From contig CAZHMD010000004.1 of NCBI GenBank assembly GCA_964533735.1, forward strand, positions 122,597 to 186,596: 64,000 nt of DNA, given 5' to 3'. This DNA comes from UBA6107 sp964533735 (GTDB lineage Bacteria > Chloroflexota > Anaerolineae > Anaerolineales > Anaerolineaceae). Below the pieces are notes generated by a model. It had not been told where the DNA came from. It saw nothing but the letters and a program-made list of their open reading frames with translations, and ran no database searches. A program made the translations under genes and the position numbers. Of this stretch, positions 7,355 through 16,173 are shown piece by piece (the stretch's first letter is position 1; each line of letters opens with the position of its first letter).

Positions 7355-7945
7355 ATGTCCTGCCTGCCGCAAAAATTTTATAACCGCGAAGTAACCCTTG
7401 TGGCACGCGACTTGTTGGGCATGCGCCTGGTACGCAGGATTGGTGACCAAAGGGTATCAGGGTTAATCGTCGAAACCGAGGCGTACCGCGGTGAAGAGGA
7501 TCTCGCCTGCCATGCCCGCCACGGCAGAACCCGCAGGACTGAAGTGATGTATGGGATTGGCGGTAAGGCGTACATATACTTCACTTACGGAATGCATTGG
7601 CTTTTCAATGTGGTTTGCGCAGAAGCAGGTTTCCCGGCAGCGGTACTCGTACGCAGTATCCAGCCCATGGAAGGGCTGGAGATCATCCGCCAAAACCGGC
7701 CGGGCAGGAGTGAGCCGTTGTGGACCAATGGTCCAGGGAAGTTAACCAAGGCACTGAAGGTGACCGGCACTTTGAATGGCGTCGATCTCACCAGTCCGGA
7801 TGGGAGCCTTTGGATAGAAGAAGGTGAGCCCATTCCAGATTTAAAAGTTTACGCCACGGCTCGCATCGGTTTGGGCGCGACTCCGGAGCCATGGTTGAGT
7901 ATGCCTTGGCGTTTCAACGCCGTGATGACGGGATTAAAATTGTGA
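7355..7945 (+). CDS. mpg: DNA-3-methyladenine glycosylase (AAG/MPG family)
   Basis: Base-excision repair glycosylase of the mammalian-AAG type, 196 residues. It removes alkylated purines such as 3-methyladenine from DNA. Motifs: an N-terminal Tyr-rich DLLG region, the catalytic glutamate in GLIVETEAY, the intercalating YGMHWLFNVV strand and the NGPGKLTKAL helix. Length is that of bacterial members. It is first in a tight run and its stop overlaps the E1 alpha start (TGATG), an odd partner for a repair enzyme, so co-transcription rather than shared function is the likely link. Confidence 0.9.
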   Translation: MSCLPQKFYNREVTLVARDLLGMRLVRRIGDQRVSGLIVETEAYRGEEDLACHARHGRTRRTEVMYGIGGKAYIYFTYGMHWLFNVVCAEAGFPAAVLVRSIQPMEGLEIIRQNRPGRSEPLWTNGPGKLTKALKVTGTLNGVDLTSPDGSLWIEEGEPIPDLKVYATARIGLGATPEPWLSMPWRFNAVMTGLKL

Positions 7946-8847
7946 TGGATCAGGAACTTAATTTTTTTCGCGCCATGCTGCGCATCCGCAGGTTCGAGGA
8001 AACCATCCTCGACCAGTTCAAACGCGGATTGTTTTCCGGTACCACGCACTCCTCGCTTGGGCAGGAAGCCAACGCGGTCGGTGTGATCAGCCAGATGCTT
8101 CCAGACAACGTGATCGTTACCAACCACCGCTGCCACGGGCATTTTTTGGCGTACGGCGGGGATATGCGGGCGTTATTTGCCGAGCTGATGGGCAGAAGCA
8201 CAGGTATCTGTGCTGGTCGCGGCGGTTCGCAGCATATTCATTGGCGCAACCTTTACTCCAATGGTGTACAGGGCGGCATCGTGCCGATCGCGGTGGGTAT
8301 GGCGCTCGCGGAAAAACGCAAAAATAAGGATACCTCCGTGACGGTGTTCATCGGGGATGGCACATTTGGCGAAGGAGCGATCTACGAAGGTTTCAACATG
8401 GCAAGCCTATGGCAGGTGCCGCTCCTCGTAGTCGTCGAAAACAACCATATCGCCCAAACCACACCATCAAACCTAGCCATCGCTGGGGACCTGGCAGCCC
8501 GCTTTGAGTCCTTTGGCATTCCAGCCGTGGAACTGGACACAAGCGATGTGATGGAAATTACCGGGCAGGCCATCCAGATGTATGCTGAAGTGCATGAGCA
8601 CGTCTCTCCGCGGGCTCTGATCCTGAACACAGCCCGTTTTGGTCCTCACTCTAAAGGCGATGATACACGCTCAAATGAGGAACTTGATTACTTGAAAGAG
8701 AATCGCGATCCAATAAGGATTTCATCAAACCGTTTGCCTGCGAATGAAGTCAGGCAAATTACCGAGGAAGTGGAAACAGAAGTAAGGCAGGCATTTGAGA
8801 ATGCACTGGCTGATCCGCCTGCGGCGTTTGCTGAGGAGTCTGCATGA
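7945..8847 (+). CDS. 2-oxo acid dehydrogenase E1 component, alpha subunit
   Basis: Thiamin-diphosphate enzyme subunit of the pyruvate/branched-chain/acetoin dehydrogenase E1 alpha family, 300 residues, slightly short for the family. The TPP-Mg motif begins at IGDGTFGEGAIYEG and closes with VVVENN; the entrance loop region THSSLGQEANAVG and the CAGRGGSQHI stretch are typical. With E1 beta it decarboxylates a 2-oxo acid and reductively acylates a lipoyl group. The ATG at 7945 overlaps the preceding stop; a longer frame from 7891 is rejected. It overlaps E1 beta by 4 bases. The natural oxo acid is unknown; the context with a lipoyl-sugar acyltransferase suggests a biosynthetic rather than central-metabolic role. 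Confidence 0.88.
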   Translation: MDQELNFFRAMLRIRRFEETILDQFKRGLFSGTTHSSLGQEANAVGVISQMLPDNVIVTNHRCHGHFLAYGGDMRALFAELMGRSTGICAGRGGSQHIHWRNLYSNGVQGGIVPIAVGMALAEKRKNKDTSVTVFIGDGTFGEGAIYEGFNMASLWQVPLLVVVENNHIAQTTPSNLAIAGDLAARFESFGIPAVELDTSDVMEITGQAIQMYAEVHEHVSPRALILNTARFGPHSKGDDTRSNEELDYLKENRDPIRISSNRLPANEVRQITEEVETEVRQAFENALADPPAAFAEESA

Positions 8848-9881
8848 GTAAAACTGTGCTTGACTCCCTTAACGCTGGTTTGCTCAATGCCCTGGCAGGG
8901 GATCCAACTGTTCTGCTATTGGGGGAGGATATCCTCGATCCGTACGGCGGCGCCTTCAAGGTCTCACGTGGCTGTTCCACGCGCTTCCCGCAGCAGGTTT
9001 TAACCACGCCAATCTCCGAAGGCGGGTTAACCGGAGTGGCAGCCGGCTTAGCGCTGCGCGGCTACAGGCCTGTACTGGAGATCATGTTTGGCGATTTTAT
9101 GACCTTGCTGGCAGACCAACTGGTAAATCACATCTCCAAATTCCGCTGGATGTACAATGATTCGGTTGAAGTCCCTCTGCTCATCCGCACCCCCATGGGT
9201 GGAAGACGCGGTTACGGCCCCACGCATTCACAAACCCTCGAAAAACTGTATCTCGGTGTGCCCGGGCTAACCGTAGTAGCACCGAACCATATAAATGTAA
9301 ACAAAGACGGTGAACCCGGCCTGCTATTAAAGCGGTTGATCCTTGAGTCGACCTCACCTGTGTTATTCATTGAGAATAAACTACAATACCTTTTCCTGTT
9401 AAGAACCGGCCAGGACCTGGCAGATTTTGAACTTAACGAGACATTTGAGAAACCAGATTCAACGCATCTCTTTCCCATCAGGGAACTGACCGTCCGCGGG
9501 GCTTCAGCACCGGTGTGTACCCTGGTTTCCTACGGTTACATGAGTGAATTGTGCGAACAAGCGATGTTGAAACTGGCATATGAGTACGAGATCTTTTGCC
9601 AATTGGTGATCCCGACCAAATTGTCTCCCTTTGATACGACTGCCCTTTTTGAGTCCGTGAAGGCAACCGGGAACCTGGTCATCGTTGAAGAAGGCAGCAA
9701 AACCCTTGGCTGGGGTGCGGAAGTGGCTGCCTTAACCGCGGAAGCGTTGGGGAGCCGATTAAACCATGTAAGTCGTGTGGCTGCGCGTCAAACACCTATC
9801 CCGGCAGCCCCCACACTGGAATCAGTCACTTTGCCGCAGGTGGCGGATATCGTCACCGCGGTGAGAAAGCAGGTTGGATAA
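8844..9881 (+). CDS. 2-oxo acid dehydrogenase E1 component, beta subunit
   Basis: A 345-residue transketolase-like E1 beta subunit, partner of the preceding gene. The N-terminal pyrimidine-binding domain shows LLLGEDI, the cofactor-activating glutamate region TPISEGGLTGVAAGLALRG and IMFGDFMTLLADQLVNH; the C-terminal transketolase domain begins near VCTLVSYG and ends with the VIVEEG strand. The start overlaps E1 alpha (ATGA) and the stop is 1 base before the lipoyl fusion gene, so the three are one unit. No E3 (dihydrolipoamide dehydrogenase) gene occurs in the window. Confidence 0.88.
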   Translation: MSKTVLDSLNAGLLNALAGDPTVLLLGEDILDPYGGAFKVSRGCSTRFPQQVLTTPISEGGLTGVAAGLALRGYRPVLEIMFGDFMTLLADQLVNHISKFRWMYNDSVEVPLLIRTPMGGRRGYGPTHSQTLEKLYLGVPGLTVVAPNHINVNKDGEPGLLLKRLILESTSPVLFIENKLQYLFLLRTGQDLADFELNETFEKPDSTHLFPIRELTVRGASAPVCTLVSYGYMSELCEQAMLKLAYEYEIFCQLVIPTKLSPFDTTALFESVKATGNLVIVEEGSKTLGWGAEVAALTAEALGSRLNHVSRVAARQTPIPAAPTLESVTLPQVADIVTAVRKQVG

Positions 9882-9882
9882 C

Positions 9883-10977
9883 ATGGATAAGATTACCCCG
9901 GTTTATGTACCGCTGGTCAATCCCAACGAGCTGGAATCCGTCCTGGCGCAACTCTGTGTTGTTGAGGGGCAAAAGGTTAAACGCGGAGAAGTGCTTGCGG
10001 TGTTTGAGACCACCAAATCCACCCTGGAACTAACTGCCGACAGCGAGGGTTATATTCTTGGTCTTCATATGAAGGAAGGCGATAACCTGGCTGCAGGAAA
10101 GCGCTTGTGTTACCTGGCTGACAGCAGGGACGCGATCCTCCCGCTGGACGAACCCGGGGGTGAAACTCAAAAAACATCGCAGCAGACAACCCTCCCCGGG
10201 GATCTGCGCATCACCCAACCCGCGCTGGCGTTAGCCCGCTCACTGGGGGTGGATCCGGAAACCTTTCCGAAGGGGAAGCTCATTACAGAAGCCGATGTGC
10301 GCGCAAAGCTCAATCCCTTACCTGCGTCTGACAATCCGAACACCTTGATCATTTATGGCGGCGGAGGGCACGCCAAATCCTTGATCGATCTCATTCGCGC
10401 TCAGGGAAAATACATCATTGCCGGAATTGTTGATGATGGAATCTCTGCAGGCACAGATGTGATAGATGTGCCGGTCCTCGGCAGTGGTGACATCCTGTCG
10501 GAGTTGAGGCAAAAAGGGATCAGTCTGGCGGTCAACGCGGTTGGCGGGATTGGCAACATCACCCCGCGCTTAATGGTCTACGAGAAGCTAAAAAATTCCG
10601 GGTTTACCTGCCCGACTGTTATCCACCCGCGGGCATTCGTTGAACCCACTGCAAAAGTCGCCGATGGCGGGCAGATCTTCTTTAACGCTTACGTGGGCAG
10701 TGACGCAATAGTGGGGTATGGTTGCATCGTCAACACAGGTGCCATCCTCTCGCATGATTGTGTATTGGAAGATTTCGTCAATGTCTCCCCAGGAGCCATA
10801 CTGGCAGGGGCGGTAACCGTGCAGCAGCGCACCCTTGTTGGGATGGGGGTGACGATTAACCTGAATGTGAAGATCGGCGCAGGCGCACGCATTGGCAACA
10901 GTGCTGTCGTCAAAGCAGACGTACCGGAAAATGGAATCGTCCGGGCCGGCACGGTTTGGCCGGCAGATCCCCAATGA
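9883..10977 (+). CDS. Lipoyl domain / E3-E1-binding domain / PglD-NeuD-type sugar acyltransferase fusion
   Basis: A 364-residue three-part protein. Residues about 5-80 form a lipoyl domain with the modification motif FETTKSTLEL, lysine 45. After a Thr/Gln/Pro linker, residues about 109-143 (ITQPALALARSLGVDP... KLITEADVRAKL) match the peripheral subunit-binding domain that docks E1 or E3 in E2 proteins. From about residue 154 it is a PglD/NeuD-type acyltransferase: IIYGGGGHAKSLIDL opens the Rossmann-like nucleotide-sugar-binding part and hexapeptide repeats follow, with the proposed general-base histidine in NTGAILSHDC (about His291). The catalytic core of a normal E2 is absent. The ATG at 9883 is chosen over the TTG at 9874. 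It follows E1 beta by 1 base. Inference: the E1 pair charges the lipoyl arm and the fused enzyme passes the acyl group to an amino sugar. Confidence 0.85.
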   Translation: MDKITPVYVPLVNPNELESVLAQLCVVEGQKVKRGEVLAVFETTKSTLELTADSEGYILGLHMKEGDNLAAGKRLCYLADSRDAILPLDEPGGETQKTSQQTTLPGDLRITQPALALARSLGVDPETFPKGKLITEADVRAKLNPLPASDNPNTLIIYGGGGHAKSLIDLIRAQGKYIIAGIVDDGISAGTDVIDVPVLGSGDILSELRQKGISLAVNAVGGIGNITPRLMVYEKLKNSGFTCPTVIHPRAFVEPTAKVADGGQIFFNAYVGSDAIVGYGCIVNTGAILSHDCVLEDFVNVSPGAILAGAVTVQQRTLVGMGVTINLNVKIGAGARIGNSAVVKADVPENGIVRAGTVWPADPQ

Positions 10978-11022
10978 TAATTCTCGATTCAGTATTTCAT
11001 CAGGATATTTTCGGAGGAATTG

Positions 11023-11523
11023 ATGTTCAAGAAGACTCCTGCAACTGAACCAACGGTTCAACCTGTCATGGAACGTGTCACCTCGGTGCTTGGACCCGGC
11101 ATTAACTGGGCCGGTAACCTTGGCGGCAAAGGCGGTATCCGCATTGAAGGCACATTTGAAGGCGAGATATCCATCCGCGGATTGGTGGTGATCGGTGAAA
11201 CAGGGCGTTTATCCTGCAAGAACCTGCGCGCCAATAACGTGGTCGTGGCAGGTGCCGTCAAAGGCAACATCACCGCTGAAAAGCTGGAGATCCGTTCCAC
11301 CGGGCGTGTGTGGGGGGACGTGGTGACTGTGGCGTTTGCTACAGAGGAAGGCGCCTTCCTGCGCGGTCAGGTACGCATGGAAGACAAGGTGGAACTTAAC
11401 CTCGAGGAAAAACCGCCCGCCAGCGAAGTGGAACCCCAGGGAGCTGTTGTTCCGGAGAAAATGGAAATAGAGACACCCCCGACCCCTGATAAAAAGATTC
11501 GAAAAATTGCGAAAAGTGAGTAG
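11023..11523 (+). CDS. Bactofilin-family cytoskeletal protein
   Basis: A 166-residue polymer-forming protein. The central bactofilin (DUF583) beta-helix spans roughly residues 30-125 with regular strands such as GGIRIEGTFEGEI, LVVIGETGRLSCKNL and VVVAGAVKGNI; the C-terminal tail is proline-rich and charged. Bactofilins form filaments that position wall or polysaccharide machinery. A good Shine-Dalgarno (GGAGG, 11012-11016) precedes the ATG. It stands 45 bases after the lipoyl fusion gene, consistent with an envelope-related unit. Confidence 0.85.
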   Translation: MFKKTPATEPTVQPVMERVTSVLGPGINWAGNLGGKGGIRIEGTFEGEISIRGLVVIGETGRLSCKNLRANNVVVAGAVKGNITAEKLEIRSTGRVWGDVVTVAFATEEGAFLRGQVRMEDKVELNLEEKPPASEVEPQGAVVPEKMEIETPPTPDKKIRKIAKSE

Positions 11524-11529
11524 ATAACA

Positions 11530-12279
11530 GTGAATGGTATATTTTGGTTGGGAATGTTAAGTGAATGGCTCGGTGCCGTTGCGGTAACCATGATCGCCGG
11601 CGTTGCGCCAATTTTTAAGAAGGTGCGGCAAATTGAATATCGTTTTCCACAGCGTGAAGCCACGTTTGCCCTCTCAGTGTTTGCACTCATCTACCTGGCG
11701 GCCTTCCAATATTATTCGAATCCTGCTTTTGGTTTTGTAAAAGACGTTGCCGCAGTTTTTGCGGGCGGTGAACTTGCCGAACGCATGTTCCTGGCAGTCA
11801 TCTGCCTGGTCCCCTTCATCCTCGCGCTGGTTTTTCGCGGTCAGCCGCTCAAAAGCTTCGGATGGGGGAAGGACAATTTTAAGGTCGGCGTAACACTCGG
11901 CTTACTGCTGGTGGTGGTGACAATCTTCCTGCGTGGAAAATTTACCACCCTCCTCCACGGCATCACACCCGAACAGGGCAGCCTGCTGTTGGTCTGGTTG
12001 TTATTGGCGTTTGCTGAAGAGTCCATTTTTCGCGGATATATCCAGGGCAGGTTGATCTCTCTCTTTGGGACGGTATGGGGATGGCTTGCCACAGCCGGGT
12101 TGTTTGTGATGTGGCAGTTGCCCGGAAGGTTGTGGGTGAGCCCGATTAGTGATTACTGGCATATTTTGGTGATCGCCGCAGTGCAGGGATTACTGCTCGG
12201 TTGGATTATGCGCAAGAGCGGGCATGTTATCGCTCCATTGTTGTTCCGTGCTGCAGCCGGCTGGCTCTTATTGATATAA
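11530..12279 (+). CDS. CPBP-family membrane protein (CAAX protease-like)
   Basis: A 249-residue polytopic protein with about seven hydrophobic segments. Motif 1 of the CPBP/ABI family is present as FAEESIFRGYIQGRL (EE-x3-R). The motif 2 position, normally F-x3-H, reads MWQLPGRLW and the last motif, normally H-x3-N/D, is not clear, so protease activity is doubtful. GTG start at 11530, right behind bactofilin. Role unknown. Confidence 0.75.
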   Translation: MNGIFWLGMLSEWLGAVAVTMIAGVAPIFKKVRQIEYRFPQREATFALSVFALIYLAAFQYYSNPAFGFVKDVAAVFAGGELAERMFLAVICLVPFILALVFRGQPLKSFGWGKDNFKVGVTLGLLLVVVTIFLRGKFTTLLHGITPEQGSLLLVWLLLAFAEESIFRGYIQGRLISLFGTVWGWLATAGLFVMWQLPGRLWVSPISDYWHILVIAAVQGLLLGWIMRKSGHVIAPLLFRAAAGWLLLI

Positions 12280-12297
12280 GTAGAAAAGAGATTTACC

Positions 12298-14031
12298 ATG
12301 CGCATGATGCGTTTTTTTTCACAAACCCTTCGAGAGGTTCCCTCAGACAGCGAAGTCTCCAGCCATCAATTGCTCTTGCGGGCTGGTTTTATGCGCCAGC
12401 TTGGAGCGGGAATCTTCAGTTATCTCCCGCTTGCGCAGCGCAGCCTCGCCAGGATCATGGGAATCATGCGCGAGGAAATGAACACTATAGGGGGGCAGGA
12501 GATCTGCATGCCGGTGGTACAGCCCGCAGATGTGTGGAGAGAAACCGGGCGCTACTATCAAATTGGCAGCGAGATGGGCCGCTTCAAGGACAAGAACGAT
12601 CACGACATGGTGCTGGCGATGACCCACGAGGAAGTGGTCTCAGACCTGGTACGAGGATTGATCAAATCCTACCGTCAGTTGCCGGCATTGATCTACCACC
12701 TGCAAACCAAGTGGCGCGATGATCCGCGTCCGCGCGCCGGTTTGATCCGCGTACGCGAATTCACCATGCTCGATTCTTACAGCCTGGATGCCGACTGGGA
12801 TGGATTGGATGCCCAGTACCAGGCGCATTACGAAGCTTACTTCCGTATTTTCAAGCGCTGCGGCGTGCCAACGGTGGCGGTGCAATCTGATACCGGCATG
12901 ATGGGGGGAAAAATGGCGCATGAATACATGTACCTTTCCCCGATTGGCGAGGACAGTTTGCTCTTTTGTGATGCGTGCGGGCTCTCAGCCAACCGCCAGG
13001 TTGCCAAGGCGCGCAAGCCGCAGCCTGACCAGGAAGCAACGCAACCTGTTGAAAAGGTAGCCACACCCAATGCTTCTTCGATCGCGGAATTAGCCGATTT
13101 TCTCCACCTGCCCACGTCCAAAACAGCCAAGGCGGTGTTTTTCATGGCGGAGGTTAGCGACGATTCCGGCGGAACGAAGCAGGAATTCATTTTCACGGTG
13201 GTGCGAGGAGACTTCGAAGTTAATGAGACCAAGATCGCCAACCTGGTCAAAGCCAAAGAAATGCGCACCGCTACTGAGGATGAGATCCGTAAGGTGGGTG
13301 CAGTCCCGGGGTACGCTTCACCGGTGGGTTTGAAGAATGTGAAAGTAATTGTAGATGAGCTGATACCGGATTCACCCAACCTTGTGGCTGGCGCGAACGA
13401 AAGCGGGTTTCACCTGCTCAATGTAAATTATGGAAAGGACTACACTGCAGAAATCATCGCGGATATTACTTCTGTTGGTGAAGGCGACGCCTGCGAGAAC
13501 TGCGGCGCTCCCTTGCGTCTTGAACGCGGGGTGGAAGTGGGGAATATTTTCAAACTCGGAACGCGCTACAGTGATTCGCTGGGGTGCACGTTTACCGATC
13601 CGAATGGACTGCTCCATCCCGTCATCATGGGATCCTACGGCATCGGGGTGGGGCGCCTGCTGGCTTGCGCCGCCGAGGAACATCATGATGACAAGGGATT
13701 GATCTGGCCTGTTAGCATTGCTCCGTATCCAGTGCATATCGTGGTACTCCCCGGCCGGCAGGTGGATGTGGCACCAGCCTTAGAATGGCTCGAGCAGCAG
13801 CTCATCCAGGCTGGATTGGAACCGCTCGTGGATGACCGTGAGGAATCTGCCGGCGTGAAATTCAATGACGCTGACCTGATCGGCTGCCCGCTGCGTGTGA
13901 CCGTGAGCGAACGTGCGCTTAAAAACGGCGGCTTGGAATTGAAGAAACGCTCCGGTGGAGATGCCTGGATCGTACCCCTTGAAGAATGCCCGGATGTTGT
14001 ACGCGCGACGCTTAAAGAAATGGCATCCTGA
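12298..14031 (+). CDS. proS: Prolyl-tRNA synthetase, bacterial type with editing domain
   Basis: Class II aminoacyl-tRNA synthetase, 577 residues, the normal bacterial length. Catalytic motifs are spread over residues 1-220 (LRAGFMRQLGAGIFSYLPL; motif 2 around RPRAGLIRVREFTMLDSYS) and motif 3 is GSYGIGVGRLLAC. The inserted editing (INS) domain that clears Ala-tRNAPro lies at about residues 250-390. A Cys pair (CDACG) and a second one (CENCG) flank the insertion. The C-terminal anticodon-binding domain begins near YPVHIVVLPG. Co-directional with its neighbours but functionally separate from them. Confidence 0.95.
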   Translation: MRMMRFFSQTLREVPSDSEVSSHQLLLRAGFMRQLGAGIFSYLPLAQRSLARIMGIMREEMNTIGGQEICMPVVQPADVWRETGRYYQIGSEMGRFKDKNDHDMVLAMTHEEVVSDLVRGLIKSYRQLPALIYHLQTKWRDDPRPRAGLIRVREFTMLDSYSLDADWDGLDAQYQAHYEAYFRIFKRCGVPTVAVQSDTGMMGGKMAHEYMYLSPIGEDSLLFCDACGLSANRQVAKARKPQPDQEATQPVEKVATPNASSIAELADFLHLPTSKTAKAVFFMAEVSDDSGGTKQEFIFTVVRGDFEVNETKIANLVKAKEMRTATEDEIRKVGAVPGYASPVGLKNVKVIVDELIPDSPNLVAGANESGFHLLNVNYGKDYTAEIIADITSVGEGDACENCGAPLRLERGVEVGNIFKLGTRYSDSLGCTFTDPNGLLHPVIMGSYGIGVGRLLACAAEEHHDDKGLIWPVSIAPYPVHIVVLPGRQVDVAPALEWLEQQLIQAGLEPLVDDREESAGVKFNDADLIGCPLRVTVSERALKNGGLELKKRSGGDAWIVPLEECPDVVRATLKEMAS

Positions 14032-14052
14032 GAAAAGAGTAAAATTGACGCG

Positions 14053-15240
14053 ATGACAAATTCAAAATCCCCTCTTGTTCCAATGTCTTACCCTGATATC
14101 ACGGACGCTGAACGCGCTGCTGTTATGGCGGTGCTGCAGTCTCCAAATTTGAGCATGGGTCCGCAGATCGATGCTTTCGAGAACAGCATTGCGAAGTATG
14201 TCGGTGCAAAACACGCCATTGCAATTAATTCCGGTACAGCAGGATTGCACCTGTGTGTCCGCGCAGCAGGTATCGAGGCAGGCGATCTCGTGATCACCAC
14301 CCCATTTTCTTTTGTGGCTTCGACCAATGTCGTCCTGTTCGAAAAAGCCATCCCAGTGTTTGTGGATGTTGACCCGCAGACGGGCAATATCCGCCCTGAC
14401 CTGGTGGAACAGGCGCTAAAGGATCTTCAGCACGGAGGAGAGCGGGCTGAAAAATGGCTGCCGCGTAAAGGTGCAGGAGCATCAGGGAAAGTGAAAGCCA
14501 TTTTGGCTGTGGATGTGTTCGGTCAGCCGGCGGATTATGATTCCCTGCAGCATATTTCCCATGAGAACGACTTGAAATTGATCGAAGATTCATGTGAATC
14601 CCTGGGAGCTGAATACAAGGGCAAGCGCACCGGGTTGTTTGGTGATTACGGCGTGTTTGCTTTTTATCCAAACAAACAGATCACCACCGGTGAAGGCGGG
14701 ATGATTGTCACCAATGACCGGGAAGCTGCTGACTTCATGCGTTCGCTGCGCAGCCAGGGGCGTGCCCCCGGTGATACCTGGTTGCAGCATACCCACTTGG
14801 GATACAACTACCGCTTGGATGATATGAGCGCTGCGTTCGGACGTGTCCAGATGACGCGCATTGAAGAATTATTGTCCAAACGTCAGCAGGTGGCGGACTG
14901 GTACGCTGACCGTCTGGCAGAGATACCCGGGGTTAGCGCGCCGGTTCTTGTTCCCGATACCACGCGCGTCTCATGGTTTGTGTACGTGGTACGTTTTGAC
15001 GCTGCATTGGACCGCGACGCGATTGCATCCAGGTTGATCGAGTGCGGCATTCCGGTGCGTCCTTACTTCATCCCCATCCACCTGCAGCCATACATGGTAA
15101 CGCAATTCGGTTACCGGGTTGGTGATTTTCCGGTCACCGAGGATCTTGGCAACCGCGGATTGGCTTTACCCTTCTCCGGCATGATGACCGAGGACCAGGT
15201 TGACCTGGTCTGCCTCGTTTTACGGGACTCGATTCGTTGA
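14053..15240 (+). CDS. DegT/DnrJ/EryC1-family sugar aminotransferase
   Basis: PLP-dependent aminotransferase of 395 residues that makes amino sugar nucleotides (4-amino or 3-amino) from keto sugars. Motifs: AINSGTAGLHLCVRA near the N-terminus, DVFGQPADY, EDSCESLGAEYKG, and the PLP lysine in FAFYPNKQITTGEGG (about residue 208). Length is normal. It is a plausible maker of the amino sugar that the lipoyl-acyltransferase fusion upstream would acylate, although proS and a CPBP gene lie between. Confidence 0.92.
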   Translation: MTNSKSPLVPMSYPDITDAERAAVMAVLQSPNLSMGPQIDAFENSIAKYVGAKHAIAINSGTAGLHLCVRAAGIEAGDLVITTPFSFVASTNVVLFEKAIPVFVDVDPQTGNIRPDLVEQALKDLQHGGERAEKWLPRKGAGASGKVKAILAVDVFGQPADYDSLQHISHENDLKLIEDSCESLGAEYKGKRTGLFGDYGVFAFYPNKQITTGEGGMIVTNDREAADFMRSLRSQGRAPGDTWLQHTHLGYNYRLDDMSAAFGRVQMTRIEELLSKRQQVADWYADRLAEIPGVSAPVLVPDTTRVSWFVYVVRFDAALDRDAIASRLIECGIPVRPYFIPIHLQPYMVTQFGYRVGDFPVTEDLGNRGLALPFSGMMTEDQVDLVCLVLRDSIR

Positions 15241-15252
15241 AATAGTGTTCAA

Positions 15253-16155
15253 ATGACAGGTGCGCAGAGATTTCTTCCCAAGCGAAAACCTGGATTGATC
15301 TTCCATGCCACGCTGATTATCCTGGTGCTGGCGGGGATCAGTTTTCTACTCTGGATGGCATTTGGGCAACCTGGTGGGTTGAGCCTGATCCTGTACCTGG
15401 CCGCAGCATTCCTCCTGATGGCCACACTCCCATTCCTCGCCTATCGGGGATATGCCCTCCTGCATGCCAATTACACATTGGAACGAGATGGATTGCGCAT
15501 CCGTTGGGGGTTACGCTCGCTTGATATTCCCATCACCGAAGTGGAGTGGGTGCGTCCCGTTGAAGATCTGCTCATCCCGCTTAAAATGCCTATTTTTTCG
15601 ACACCCGGGGCTATCCTCGGAGAGGGCTATCATCCTGACCTGGGGAAATTAGAGTTCATCGCCTCCTCAGCGCAAAACCTCGTCATCGTGGCAACCATGA
15701 ACCAGGTGGTCATCCTCTCACCGGATGAAAAAGACGATTTCATCCAGCGCTTCAACCGCACCATCGAAATGGGCAGCCTTTCTCCGATTGAACCCCACTC
15801 CACCAAACCCGCGGTTTTCCTCCGCCAGGTCACTACAGATAAACTCGCCCGTATCCTCATCCCTCTCGGGTTTGGTTTGTGGTTTGCGCTGCTGGTAATT
15901 GTGAGCATAATCATCCCAGGGCGTTCTGCCATTTCATTAGGTTATGATGCAACGGGTCTGCCATTGGAGGCTGTGCCGGCGGCGCGCATGTTAATGCTTC
16001 CCATTCTCGGCATCCTGCTTTACCTTGTCAGCCTTATCGGAGGCGCTTACATCTTCCGCAAAGACGCAACCCGGCCTGTCTCCTATTTGTTGTGGGCTGG
16101 GGGAGTATTAGCGCCTTTTTTGTTAATCCTGGCAACCATCCTTTTTCTAGTGTAA
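15253..16155 (+). CDS. Membrane protein with PH-like (bPH) domain
   Basis: A 300-residue protein. Two transmembrane segments (about residues 20-65) precede a bacterial PH-like region (YTLERDGLRIRWGLRSLDIPITEVEWV), followed by a second membrane part with about three segments to the C-terminus. Such proteins sit in the cytoplasmic membrane and mostly lack known functions. It starts 13 bases after the aminotransferase stop and is followed 19 bases later by the DUF92 gene. Confidence 0.65.
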   Translation: MTGAQRFLPKRKPGLIFHATLIILVLAGISFLLWMAFGQPGGLSLILYLAAAFLLMATLPFLAYRGYALLHANYTLERDGLRIRWGLRSLDIPITEVEWVRPVEDLLIPLKMPIFSTPGAILGEGYHPDLGKLEFIASSAQNLVIVATMNQVVILSPDEKDDFIQRFNRTIEMGSLSPIEPHSTKPAVFLRQVTTDKLARILIPLGFGLWFALLVIVSIIIPGRSAISLGYDATGLPLEAVPAARMLMLPILGILLYLVSLIGGAYIFRKDATRPVSYLLWAGGVLAPFLLILATILFLV

Positions 16156-16173
16156 TTATCCGAGGTTTTTAGG

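Noticed and set aside
7891..7944. Longer N-terminus for E1 alpha
   Set aside because: It would overlap the glycosylase by 55 bases; the ATG at 7945 in TGATG gives the normal family start.
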